From Bacteroidota bacterium (GTDB taxonomy: Bacteria > Bacteroidota > Bacteroidia > Chitinophagales > Chitinophagaceae): a stretch of DNA of 64,000 nucleotides. The DNA lies in NCBI GenBank assembly GCA_029561305.1, contig JAKQJG010000376.1, positions 1 to 64,000 on the forward strand. The letters run 5' to 3'. Positions 8,866 through 17,440 of the stretch are shown one piece after another (positions within the stretch are counted from its first letter, which is position 1; each line of letters begins with the position of its first letter). Made by a program: the position numbers and the translations under genes. The notes beneath the pieces are model-generated. The model had not been told where the DNA came from. It did not search any database and worked only from the letters and a program-made list of their open reading frames with translations.

Positions 8866-9243
8866 ATGGAACAGGTAATTTACAAATCCGAGGCCTGTCA
8901 AATCATTGGTGTTTGTATGGAAGTGTACAACATACTTGGTTATGGTTTTGCTGAAGTAGTATATAAGGATGCAATGGAGATTGAATTTGTTGAGCGAAGC
9001 ATGCAGCACAAAAGGGAGCATTTGCATGTAATTAAATACAAGGGCAAAATTCTCCAGCATAAATTTTTTGCAGATTTTACACTGCATGAAAGTATCATCC
9101 TGGAAGTCAAGGCAGGCAAAGAAGGAATCACAGATGATGCCATTTCTCAAACACTCAATTACCTGAGAGCTTCAGGTATCAGGCTTGGTATTATCATTAA
9201 CTTTGGCAAGTCAGGGACAGAGTACAAAAGATTGGTTTATTAG
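8866..9243 (+). CDS. GxxExxY protein (PD-(D/E)XK nuclease-like superfamily)
   Basis: MEQVIYKSEACQIIGVCMEVYNILGYGFAEVVYKDAMEIEF contains GFAEVVY (GxxExxY); D...ExK-like FADFTLHESIILEVKAG; start reassigned to 8866. Confidence 0.9.
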   Translation: MEQVIYKSEACQIIGVCMEVYNILGYGFAEVVYKDAMEIEFVERSMQHKREHLHVIKYKGKILQHKFFADFTLHESIILEVKAGKEGITDDAISQTLNYLRASGIRLGIIINFGKSGTEYKRLVY

Positions 9244-9292
9244 TCAATTTATGTTAATCATTCCTTTTTTTAAATACACAATCCAATTTTTC

Positions 9293-9320
9293 ATTCGTGT
9301 CCATTCGTGCAATTCGTGGC
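9293..9320 (-). repeat. Right arm of 28-bp inverted repeat flanking the GxxExxY gene
   Basis: ATTCGTGTCCATTCGTGCAATTCGTGGC; reverse complement of 8788..8815 with one mismatch. Confidence 0.95.
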
Positions 9321-9336
9321 TAAAACTCTTTAATTT

Positions 9337-11841
9337 ATGGCAACTGTAGAACGCAACGAAATATTTGACCTGGCTTACCGCTTCATTACCGAAACGCAGG
9401 AAAGTATTTTCCTCACCGGTAAAGCTGGTACCGGCAAAACAACCTTTCTTAAATACCTCCGGGAACATTCATCAAAAAATATGATCGTTGCGGCACCAAC
9501 AGGTGTGGCAGCCATAAATGCCGGTGGCGTTACACTGCATAGTTTATTTCAGTTACCCTTACATCCATTTTTACCTACAGAAAATAACAAGCAGGAACTA
9601 TTAAGCAAGATCCGCTATCAAAAGCAACGCATACAACTATTGCGTAAAATGGAATTGCTGGTGATAGATGAGATCAGTATGGTGCGCTGCGATGTACTGG
9701 ATGCTATTGATGCCATTTTAAGAAGTGTAAGAAGAAACCACCAGGCAGCTTTTGGCGGCGTTCAAATATTATTCATCGGCGATCTGTTCCAGTTACCGCC
9801 GGTGGCAAGAAGAGAAGAGTGGGACAACTTGCTGGGCAATTATTATTCGTCGCCCTTTTTTTTCGACAGTAAGGCTGTAAAAGAACAAACACCTTTATTA
9901 ATTGAGCTTACAAAAATTTATCGCCAGAAAGAACAAAGTTTTGTTGACTTGCTGAACAAGGTCCGCAACAACTATATGGACAAAGATGATTTTGAAGAAC
10001 TCAACAATCGTTTTATCCCGGGCTTTCATCCCACCCCGGAACAAAAATTTATTACGCTTACTTCTCATAATGCACAGGCAGATACCATCAACCAGGTGAA
10101 GCTGCAAAAACTGCAGGCTTCCTCATTCACCTATAAAGCAAGGATCGAAGGAGATTTTCCAGAGAATGTCTATCCCGCCGAACCAGAACTGTTGTTAAAG
10201 GAAGGCACCCAGGTGATGTTCATCAAGAATGATATCATTACAAAAAAATACTTTAATGGTAAGATTGGGGTGGTTACTTCTCTTAGCAAAGACAAGATCA
10301 TCGTGACCTGTGACGGAGAAGCAATTGAAGTGGCCGAGGAAACATGGGAGAATGTAAAATACACACTCAACCGCAGCGATGAAAAATTAGAACAGCAAGT
10401 ACAGGGCAAATTTTTTCAATATCCGTTGCGCCTCGCATGGGCCATCACTATTCACAAAAGCCAGGGTCTCACGTTTGATCATGTAATGATCGATGCTGCC
10501 TCTTCTTTCAGCAGCGGGCAGGTATATGTAGCGCTAAGCCGATGCACCAGCCTGAATGGCATTGTGCTGTTATCTAAAATTCCTTCTACAGCCATTCACA
10601 GCAACCAGCAGGTAGTGGCGGCCCATTCATCGCTGGTGCCCAAAGGTTCTTTAGCAGAAAGATTTGAAGGTGCCAGGCAGCTATTCACCCTGCAGTTATT
10701 GAGCGAAATATTTTTACTGGAAGACATTGAAACAGCACTTCGGTTTTTAAAGTATACTATTGATAAAAACAGGGACAAATTAAATGCAGATGCCCCGGAA
10801 TGGATAGCGCAGTTTTTAGCAGAGATCAATACATTGAAAACAACAGCTGACAAATTTGTCGGCCAGGCACAGCATTTAATGAGAGAAATTACTGCTATTG
10901 AAAACAATCCTGCACTGCAACAGAGGATACAGGCGGCGGCAGGATATTTTTTGCCCTTGCTGGAGAAATTGAAAGAACAATTACAACAGCATCCGCTCTC
11001 TACTGAACATAAAGAAGCAGCAACCGCAGTAGATGAAAACCTGCAGGAAGTGATGACGGCCTTCGTAAAAACCATTTACTTTATCCAATATTGCAAAGAG
11101 CCATTCACAGTAACGGGTTATTTAAAACACAAGCTCAATCTCGGCATACCCAGAATGCATATCAGCAGTTATGCAGCCAACAAAAAGCAAATGGCATCTT
11201 CTGATATTCCTAATGCGGAATTGTATTATGATTTGCGGAACTGGAGGGATAAAATCTGCAATGAACAGGAACTGCCGATTTATTTTGTGGCCAATAACAA
11301 CAGTTTAAAAGAAATCAGCACTTACCTGCCTTTAACTGAACAGCACCTGCAGCAACTAAGCGGCTTTGGAAAAGCAAAGGCTGATAAATACGGGGGAGAC
11401 ATTTTGGCAATGGTGCATTCTTATTGCGACAAACATCATATTGAAACCAATATGGAGTTAAAAGCAGCCAGTCCAAAACGCAAGCGTAAAGAACCTTCTG
11501 AAGCAAGGGCAGACGGAAAAATACCTTCGGCAGCATTGAGCCTGCAGCTGTACAATGAAGGAAAAAATATTGTTGACATTGCCAGGGAAAGAAATCTCGC
11601 TGCCAGTACCATTGAAGGTCATCTCACCAGTTATGTAAAAACAGGCGCTATTAAAGTAGATGCTTTTGCAGATGACGTCGCTGTAAAGATCATCAGCGAA
11701 TACTTAAGCACCAACCCGGATAAGCAACACGGCGAAATAAGAACCATGTTGAATGATGCTTATAGTTTTGTCCAGATCAGGGCGGTGGCGAATCATTTGA
11801 TATGGGAGCAGAATAAAAATATCACGGTATCGGCAAGTTAA
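9337..11841 (+). CDS. Pif1/RecD-like AAA helicase with C-terminal HRDC and helix-turn-helix domains
   Basis: GKAGTGKTTFLKYL Walker A, VIDEISMVRCD Walker B, GDLFQLPPV, TIHKSQGLTFDHV and YVALSRCTSL; HRDC-like NWRDKICNEQELPIYFVANNNSLKEISTYLP..LQQLSGFGKAKADKYG; HTH SLQLYNEGKNIVDIARERNLAASTIEGHL. Confidence 0.92.
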   Translation: MATVERNEIFDLAYRFITETQESIFLTGKAGTGKTTFLKYLREHSSKNMIVAAPTGVAAINAGGVTLHSLFQLPLHPFLPTENNKQELLSKIRYQKQRIQLLRKMELLVIDEISMVRCDVLDAIDAILRSVRRNHQAAFGGVQILFIGDLFQLPPVARREEWDNLLGNYYSSPFFFDSKAVKEQTPLLIELTKIYRQKEQSFVDLLNKVRNNYMDKDDFEELNNRFIPGFHPTPEQKFITLTSHNAQADTINQVKLQKLQASSFTYKARIEGDFPENVYPAEPELLLKEGTQVMFIKNDIITKKYFNGKIGVVTSLSKDKIIVTCDGEAIEVAEETWENVKYTLNRSDEKLEQQVQGKFFQYPLRLAWAITIHKSQGLTFDHVMIDAASSFSSGQVYVALSRCTSLNGIVLLSKIPSTAIHSNQQVVAAHSSLVPKGSLAERFEGARQLFTLQLLSEIFLLEDIETALRFLKYTIDKNRDKLNADAPEWIAQFLAEINTLKTTADKFVGQAQHLMREITAIENNPALQQRIQAAAGYFLPLLEKLKEQLQQHPLSTEHKEAATAVDENLQEVMTAFVKTIYFIQYCKEPFTVTGYLKHKLNLGIPRMHISSYAANKKQMASSDIPNAELYYDLRNWRDKICNEQELPIYFVANNNSLKEISTYLPLTEQHLQQLSGFGKAKADKYGGDILAMVHSYCDKHHIETNMELKAASPKRKRKEPSEARADGKIPSAALSLQLYNEGKNIVDIARERNLAASTIEGHLTSYVKTGAIKVDAFADDVAVKIISEYLSTNPDKQHGEIRTMLNDAYSFVQIRAVANHLIWEQNKNITVSAS

Positions 11842-12374
11842 TTCCAGATCTTTTTAAATTCAACGGTTGCTTTGTAATCGTCATGTAAATCAAAAGAAAA
11901 ACTTTCCGGGTTGATGGCTACGGGTTGGTATTGCCCGTCTATCAATTCGTACACTTCTGATTTTTTAAACTGTGGGTCAAGTATCAGGTAGTATTTTACT
12001 TTTTGTAAAAGATATAATTCCATTTTTTCATTTCTGTCCTTGGATGCTGTGGAAGGAGATATAATTTCAACTACAAGCGCAGGCGGAAAATCAAGATATA
12101 CCTTTTCAATTTCCCTGCATACAACCAGCAAGTCGGGCTGTACAATGGTATCATCAGCAATTTTCCAGTCAATAGGTTGATAAGTTTTGCAATGCTTGCA
12201 ATTTTCCATTGCTCTCTCAAAAGCAGAACCGAGTACAATACCTGCTCGTTGGTGTTTTGGTGCAGGGGCAGGCGCCATTGCATAAGGCATCCCTTCAATC
12301 AATTCCCATTTTCCTTCCCATTGGCAATAGTCATCATAAGTATAATAAGGCCTGTATTTAGCTGCTATAGACAT
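11838..12374 (-). CDS. Uma2 family endonuclease-like (DUF820)
   Basis: EGMPYAMAPAPAPKHQRAGIVLGSAFE, VQPDLLVVC, PALVVEIISPSTASKDRNEKMELY. Confidence 0.9.
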   Translation of the reverse strand: MSIAAKYRPYYTYDDYCQWEGKWELIEGMPYAMAPAPAPKHQRAGIVLGSAFERAMENCKHCKTYQPIDWKIADDTIVQPDLLVVCREIEKVYLDFPPALVVEIISPSTASKDRNEKMELYLLQKVKYYLILDPQFKKSEVYELIDGQYQPVAINPESFSFDLHDDYKATVEFKKIWN

Positions 12375-12448
12375 GACATAAAATTAAACTTTTTTTCAAA
12401 ACCTTTAAGGTGCCAGTTTTATTCTTTCTATTTTTAATTTTCATTTCC

Positions 12449-12456
12449 TATATTTG
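12449..12456 (+). promoter_or_regulatory. Candidate Bacteroidetes -7 promoter element (TAnnTTTG)
   Basis: TATATTTG about 55 bp upstream of the ATP-grasp gene; no convincing -33 TTG. Confidence 0.3.
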
Positions 12457-12505
12457 AAATATCTGAATTTTTTACGATTGCCTCCCGTATTTATTTCCAA
12501 AACTG

Positions 12506-13969
12506 ATGACTATGCTTACCGGCGAGATGCTGCAATCATACATAGTGCCCGACATCGTATGGGATGAAATGGTGAACTCCGGCACTGTAAGGGATCAATA
12601 CGCCAAAGTGATGGAATTCCTCGGTGCCATCTCCGCCGATGAACTCAGCAAAAAAGAGGAACTGGCCAAGCGGCTATTCATGAGCCAGGGTATCACATTT
12701 ACAGTCTACAACAGTGGCGAAGGCATCGAAAAAATATTCCCATTTGACATTATTCCCCGTATCATCACAGCTACTGAATGGGATTATATCGAACGTGGCA
12801 TCAAGCAACGTTTAAAAGCGCTCAATCTTTTTTTAAAAGATGTGTACAGCAACCAGTTTATTGTAAATGATGGGTTGATCCCGGCTGATATGATCTATGG
12901 CTGTCCTTACTACCTGAGAGAAATGCACAACTTCCAGGTACCGCATGACATTTATGTCCATATTTCTGGTATTGACCTGATTCGTAATAATGATGGGTCC
13001 TTTTATATATTGGAAGATAACCTGCGCACACCCAGTGGTGTAAGTTATATGCTTGAAAACAGGGAGATAACCAAGCGGATTTTTCCTGACCTGCTGCCGC
13101 AAAATAACGTACGCAGTGTTACAGAGTACCCCACTATCCTGCATAAAAACCTGGTTTCACTTTCGCCAAGACAAACAAGCAACCCAACCATCGTTTTGCT
13201 AACCCCGGGCATTTACAATTCTGCTTATTTTGAACATTCTACATTAGCAAGAATGATGGGTGTGGAACTGGTAGAAGGAAGTGATCTGGTGGTTGACAAC
13301 CATAAAGTATATATGAAAACAACTGCCGGTTTGCAACAGGTGGACGTAATTTACAGGAGGGTGGATGATGAGTTTTTAGATCCGTTGACCTTTAATCCCG
13401 GAAGCGTATTGGGCGTATCAGGCATCATGAGCGCCTATAGAAAAGGTAATGTTGCCATTGTAAATGCAGTGGGCAATGGGGTGGCAGATGACAAAGCCAT
13501 CTATTCATTTGTACCTGCCATGATAAGATATTACCTCAATGAAGAGCCGATATTAAAAAACGTTCCCACCTACCAGTTGGGAAAAGATGAAGAAAGAGAA
13601 TATGTTTTTAAGAACATTACCGATATGGTAATTAAAAAAACAAACGGCAGCGGTGGCTATGGCATGCTGATGGGTTGTGCTGCCAATGAACAAGAAATAG
13701 AAGATTACAAAGCCGAAGTGATGAAGATGCCCAGAGATTTTATTGCACAACCAACCATTAGCCTTTCTTCGGTACCGTGCTATATGGAGGGTAAGCTGCA
13801 ACCAAGGAGAGTTGATCTTCGGCCTTATGCCTTATGTGGGCCAGGCGGAATTGAAATTGTGCCTGGCGGATTAACAAGGGTGGCTTTAAAAGAAGGCTCG
13901 TTGGTAGTAAATTCATCACAAGGAGGAGGAAGTAAAGATACGTGGGTGTTGGCCCCCTCTGCCCCATAA
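12506..13969 (+). CDS. Circularly permuted type 2 ATP-grasp protein
   Basis: DIIPRIITATEWDYIERGIKQRLKALNLFLKDVYS, LEDNLRTPSGVSYMLENR, KKTNGSGGYGMLMG, VDLRPYALCG, VVNSSQGGGSKDTWVL. Confidence 0.93.
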   Translation: MTMLTGEMLQSYIVPDIVWDEMVNSGTVRDQYAKVMEFLGAISADELSKKEELAKRLFMSQGITFTVYNSGEGIEKIFPFDIIPRIITATEWDYIERGIKQRLKALNLFLKDVYSNQFIVNDGLIPADMIYGCPYYLREMHNFQVPHDIYVHISGIDLIRNNDGSFYILEDNLRTPSGVSYMLENREITKRIFPDLLPQNNVRSVTEYPTILHKNLVSLSPRQTSNPTIVLLTPGIYNSAYFEHSTLARMMGVELVEGSDLVVDNHKVYMKTTAGLQQVDVIYRRVDDEFLDPLTFNPGSVLGVSGIMSAYRKGNVAIVNAVGNGVADDKAIYSFVPAMIRYYLNEEPILKNVPTYQLGKDEEREYVFKNITDMVIKKTNGSGGYGMLMGCAANEQEIEDYKAEVMKMPRDFIAQPTISLSSVPCYMEGKLQPRRVDLRPYALCGPGGIEIVPGGLTRVALKEGSLVVNSSQGGGSKDTWVLAPSAP

Positions 13970-13971
13970 AG
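13953..13971 (-). repeat. GC-rich short repeat copy (inverted), overlapping the ATP-grasp stop region
   Basis: Reverse complement CTTTATGGGGCAGAGGGGG is 17/19 identical to 14098..14116. Confidence 0.65.
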
Positions 13972-14093
13972 TACGAACCGGAAGGAGTAAAATATTTTGA
14001 ATACCTTTTTGCAATTCAAGAGTTAGTATAAAAAGAAATATAGAATGACTGAATTTATTACTAAACTTAAAACTGAAGGCTCTTGCCTTAGTT

Positions 14094-14116
14094 CCCCCTT
14101 TAGGGGGCGGAGGGGG
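14094..14116 (+). repeat. GC-rich short palindromic repeat CCCCCTTTAGGGGGCGGAGGGGG
   Basis: CCCCC-TTTA-GGGGG palindrome plus GGAGGGGG immediately 5' of the next start codon (14122). Confidence 0.75.
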
Positions 14117-14121
14117 TATAT

Positions 14122-15057
14122 ATGCTGAGTAGAGTTGCTGATAGCTTATACTGGATGAGCCGTTATATGGAACGCTCAGACAACATTTTAAGAATGTTGA
14201 AAATAAACTACGCCGCGTCGCAGGATGATGTGCAGGAATTTTCCTGGCTGCCTATTTTAAAAATTTTTACTTTCTTAAAAGAAGAGGAAGCAAAAAAGAT
14301 CGAATACAATACCCGGGAAGTGCTGAAGTTTATGGTGATTGGAAAAGACAATCCCAATTCTGTATTGAACATTGTAACAGCAGCAAGGGAAAATGGCAGA
14401 AGTGTGCAGGACCATATAACAAAAGAAATGTGGCAATGCCTGAATGATTTTTATCACACCATGAGAGACGGGCAGCTGGAAGTATGGCTGCAGAAAGAAG
14501 ACCCGGTAACGGTACTGGATAACCTGTTAAAAAAAGGCTTGCTGTATTTTGGCACCACGGATGTAACCATGGCAAGAGGAGAAGGAAATGCCTTTATCAA
14601 TATTGGCAAATTTTTGGAAAGAGCAGTGCAAAGCACCGATATTATCGACGTAAAATTCAGCAACCTTAATTATGAAATGGACAAAGTGGCCGACACCACT
14701 TACTGGAAGTATTTGCTCATGTCCATTTCAGGGTATGAGTTGTATTTGAAAACCTACCGCAGTGGTTTTGAAGCTAAGAATGTAGTTGAACAGGTAATGT
14801 TGAATGATAATTTCCCAAGGTCAGTCATTTTTTCTGTCAACAGGCTGCAACGTTATTTTGAAAGATTGAAAAACGACGGCAACGCTGATGCTTTCAGGGA
14901 AATTGACTTTATGATTGGAAGATTGAAAAGCAATATCAGGTATTCTACCGTTCATTCTATTGCAGGCGAAGGATTACACAGTTTTTTGCAGGAAACAAAA
15001 GGCTGTTTGTACGAGATCGGCAACGCATTAAGCGAAAAATATTTTGCGCATTCATAA
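14122..15057 (+). CDS. Alpha-E domain-containing protein
   Basis: MLSRVADSLYWMSRYMERSDNILRML..., the alpha-E N-terminal signature; adjacent to cp-ATP-grasp and transglutaminase. Confidence 0.93.
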   Translation: MLSRVADSLYWMSRYMERSDNILRMLKINYAASQDDVQEFSWLPILKIFTFLKEEEAKKIEYNTREVLKFMVIGKDNPNSVLNIVTAARENGRSVQDHITKEMWQCLNDFYHTMRDGQLEVWLQKEDPVTVLDNLLKKGLLYFGTTDVTMARGEGNAFINIGKFLERAVQSTDIIDVKFSNLNYEMDKVADTTYWKYLLMSISGYELYLKTYRSGFEAKNVVEQVMLNDNFPRSVIFSVNRLQRYFERLKNDGNADAFREIDFMIGRLKSNIRYSTVHSIAGEGLHSFLQETKGCLYEIGNALSEKYFAHS

Positions 15058-15106
15058 CAACAGGCTTTCTATTATTGAACAAAATTTAAAATACTGAACT
15101 CTCTAT

Positions 15107-15145
15107 AAGCCTACCGGTACAGTGGGAGGCTGGGGAGGCTTTTAT
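15107..15145. repeat. GC-rich repeat with AAGCCT/AGGCTT ends 5' of the transglutaminase gene
   Basis: aagcctaccggtacagtgggaggctggggaggcttttat. Confidence 0.4.
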
Positions 15146-15146
15146 T

Positions 15147-16121
15147 ATGCCCCGATTTATAATACATCATGTAACCAAGTACACTTACCCGGAACCGGTA
15201 AGAGACAGCGCTAACCAGGTAATGCTGTACCCCTTAAAAGATGAATACCAAAACCTGCAAAGCCAGCGGATAGCGGTTACAGGCGAACCTGCATTGGAAG
15301 TCTACAAAGATTATTATGGCAATGAGATCGGCTCCTTTATGAATGCGGCACCGCACACAGAATTAAGGATCGATTCAAATATTTCTGTGATCACTACCAA
15401 ACGGAAAATGCCTGTGGATGATGTACCAGCAGAGCAGCAATGGAGCCACCTGCAGGAAATAAAATACATGGTTCCCTTTATTGATTTTTTAAAACAGGAA
15501 AATTTTGATGCCCTGCCCGAAATGAAGGCAGTAGCAGATGCAGGGTTTTACAAAACCGTTTCTGTTTATACCGCCATGCAGCAACTCACCAGTCATGTGT
15601 ATCAAAATTTTCAATACATAAAAGGCATCACCAGTATCAGTACCACGCTGGATGAAATATGGACACTGAAAGCAGGTGTATGCCAGGATTTTGCTCATAT
15701 CCTTTTAGCCATGCTGCGGTTATTAGGTATCCCTGCCCGTTATGTAAGTGGCTATGTATGTCCACACGACCATAACCTGCGTGGTGAGGGTGCCACACAC
15801 GCATGGGTAGAAGCCTACATTCCTTTTTATGGCTGGCTTGGGTTTGACCCTACCAACAACTGTGTAGTGGATGACCTCCATGTAAGACTGGCAGTTGGCA
15901 GAAGTTTTAATGATGTATCTCCTGTAAGAGGAACTTATAAAGGCACCGCTAAACAAACCCTGGAAGTGGGCGTTTCTGTTTCGTACGAAGACGGGCAGGT
16001 GAGCAACGAAATGGCTTCTATACTTTCGCCAAAACTGGTGGCCACTAAACTGGATGAGAAACCGGATGGAGATAATAATTCCTACCGCAGGTATATGCAA
16101 ATGGTGCAGCAACAGCAATAA
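15147..16121 (+). CDS. Transglutaminase-like (bacterial N-terminal region) family protein
   Basis: HHVTKYTYPEPVRDSANQVMLYP; AGVCQDFAHILLAMLRLLGIPARYVSGYV (Cys), GATHAWVEAYIP (His), GFDPTNN (Asp). Confidence 0.93.
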   Translation: MPRFIIHHVTKYTYPEPVRDSANQVMLYPLKDEYQNLQSQRIAVTGEPALEVYKDYYGNEIGSFMNAAPHTELRIDSNISVITTKRKMPVDDVPAEQQWSHLQEIKYMVPFIDFLKQENFDALPEMKAVADAGFYKTVSVYTAMQQLTSHVYQNFQYIKGITSISTTLDEIWTLKAGVCQDFAHILLAMLRLLGIPARYVSGYVCPHDHNLRGEGATHAWVEAYIPFYGWLGFDPTNNCVVDDLHVRLAVGRSFNDVSPVRGTYKGTAKQTLEVGVSVSYEDGQVSNEMASILSPKLVATKLDEKPDGDNNSYRRYMQMVQQQQ

Positions 16122-16166
16122 ATTTCTTTTACTTTTTCTCTTTACCTTCCGTTCTCAATTTCAACA

Positions 16167-17264
16167 ATGAACGGCCGTAATTATCTTTCCTATATTCTAA
16201 ATCCGCTGGAACTGCTCCGTACTAAAAAAGTACTTCATGTAAATCCTACCATTGTACCTGAAAGAGCAGAGCCGGAAGAAATAAAGATTTATGTGTACGA
16301 CTTTGATTCATCCACTATTGATACAAAGCAATTATCAGGGGTGCAGTCCTGTTTTCACTATGTTGATTCACCCAAGGTAACCTGGCTCAATGTTGATGGC
16401 CTGCGTAAAAATGATGTTGAAACTATCTGCAACCACTACGGCATTCACAACCTCATTGTGGAAGATATACTCAGCCTGGGGCAGCGGCCCAAGATGGATG
16501 AAATTAACGGACTCGTATTTTGCCTGATGAACATGCTGTATTTTAATGAACAGCATAGTGCGGTTGAAACAGAGCAACTGAGCCTCATACTGGGTAAAAA
16601 TTTTGTTATTAGTTTCCAGGAAGATGCTTCCCGGGACGTTTTTAATCCCCTGCGGGAAAAGTTGAAAATTGCGGGTACCAAAGTGCGCCAGCAGGGTGCA
16701 GACTTTTTATTTTATTCTTTGATAGACCTTGTAGTTGACAATTACTTTTTGGTAATGGAAAAGCTGGGTGAGAAGATAGAAAACCTTGAGGAAGACATTG
16801 TACGCAGCCCCAACAGCCGCAGCCTGGCCAAAATAAATATGCTGCGAAAAGAAATGATCGTTTTAAAAAGAAGTATTGCGCCCGTAAGGGAAATGGTAAA
16901 TGGCATTTTAAGAAGTGACAGCGAATTGATAGAAGAGCGAACAGAAAAATACTTTAAAGACGTGTATGACCATATTATACAGGCAAATGACCTGGCAGAA
17001 AACTACCGTGATATGATGATCAACATGCATGACCTTTACTTAAGCAATGTAAATCTTAAAATGAATGAAGTGATGAAGGTTATGGCAGTAGTTACCTGCC
17101 TGCTTGCACCTGCTACAGTTATCGGCGGCATTTTTGGGATGAACTTCGACCGGATTCCACTACTGCATGATAAGTGGGGTTTTTTTATTTCTGTGGCAAT
17201 CATGCTGATAATCCCCCTGATCATGCTGCGCATGTTTATAAAACGGGGTTGGTTCAAGATTTAA
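16167..17264 (+). CDS. corA: Magnesium/cobalt transporter CorA
   Basis: VEDILSLGQRPKMDE, two C-terminal TM segments with GMNFDRIP (GMN signature; IGGIFGMNF). Confidence 0.93.
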   Translation: MNGRNYLSYILNPLELLRTKKVLHVNPTIVPERAEPEEIKIYVYDFDSSTIDTKQLSGVQSCFHYVDSPKVTWLNVDGLRKNDVETICNHYGIHNLIVEDILSLGQRPKMDEINGLVFCLMNMLYFNEQHSAVETEQLSLILGKNFVISFQEDASRDVFNPLREKLKIAGTKVRQQGADFLFYSLIDLVVDNYFLVMEKLGEKIENLEEDIVRSPNSRSLAKINMLRKEMIVLKRSIAPVREMVNGILRSDSELIEERTEKYFKDVYDHIIQANDLAENYRDMMINMHDLYLSNVNLKMNEVMKVMAVVTCLLAPATVIGGIFGMNFDRIPLLHDKWGFFISVAIMLIIPLIMLRMFIKRGWFKI

Positions 17265-17380
17265 TTCCGTGGAATACTACCTAAAGCAATCGTTGCCGTA
17301 GAATTACCCTGCTGAATTTTGAATATTCAAAATAAATACTATACTTTCATCCTAGTTTTCATAGGGTACGGATTAAAAAC

Positions 17381-17414
17381 GAACCGGGGTTTTCACCCTG
17401 GTTCTATTTTTTTA
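17381..17414 (+). terminator. Probable intrinsic terminator downstream of corA
   Basis: GAACCGGGGTTTTCACCCTGGTTC stem-loop followed by tATTTTTTTA. Confidence 0.65.
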
Positions 17415-17440
17415 TAGCCAATTAGAAGTTATTTTTACCA

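Noticed and set aside
8788-9320. Annotating the GxxExxY unit as an insertion sequence or MITE
   Set aside because: No transposase, no visible target-site duplication, and arms are phased internal repeats unlike IS terminal repeats; left as an unclassified repeat-bounded unit.
10596-11075. 159-aa ORF antisense to the helicase
   Set aside because: Fully inside a strongly supported helicase CDS; Ser/Cys-rich low-quality translation typical of antisense frames.
13968-14030. Open stretch IKYEPEGVKYFEYLFAIQELV* after the ATP-grasp stop
   Set aside because: Reads protein-like but is only about 20 codons with no start codon; could be a decayed fragment but is not supportable.
15723-16118. 131-aa ORF antisense to the transglutaminase gene
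   Set aside because: Mirror ORF of a well-supported gene; no start context or motif.
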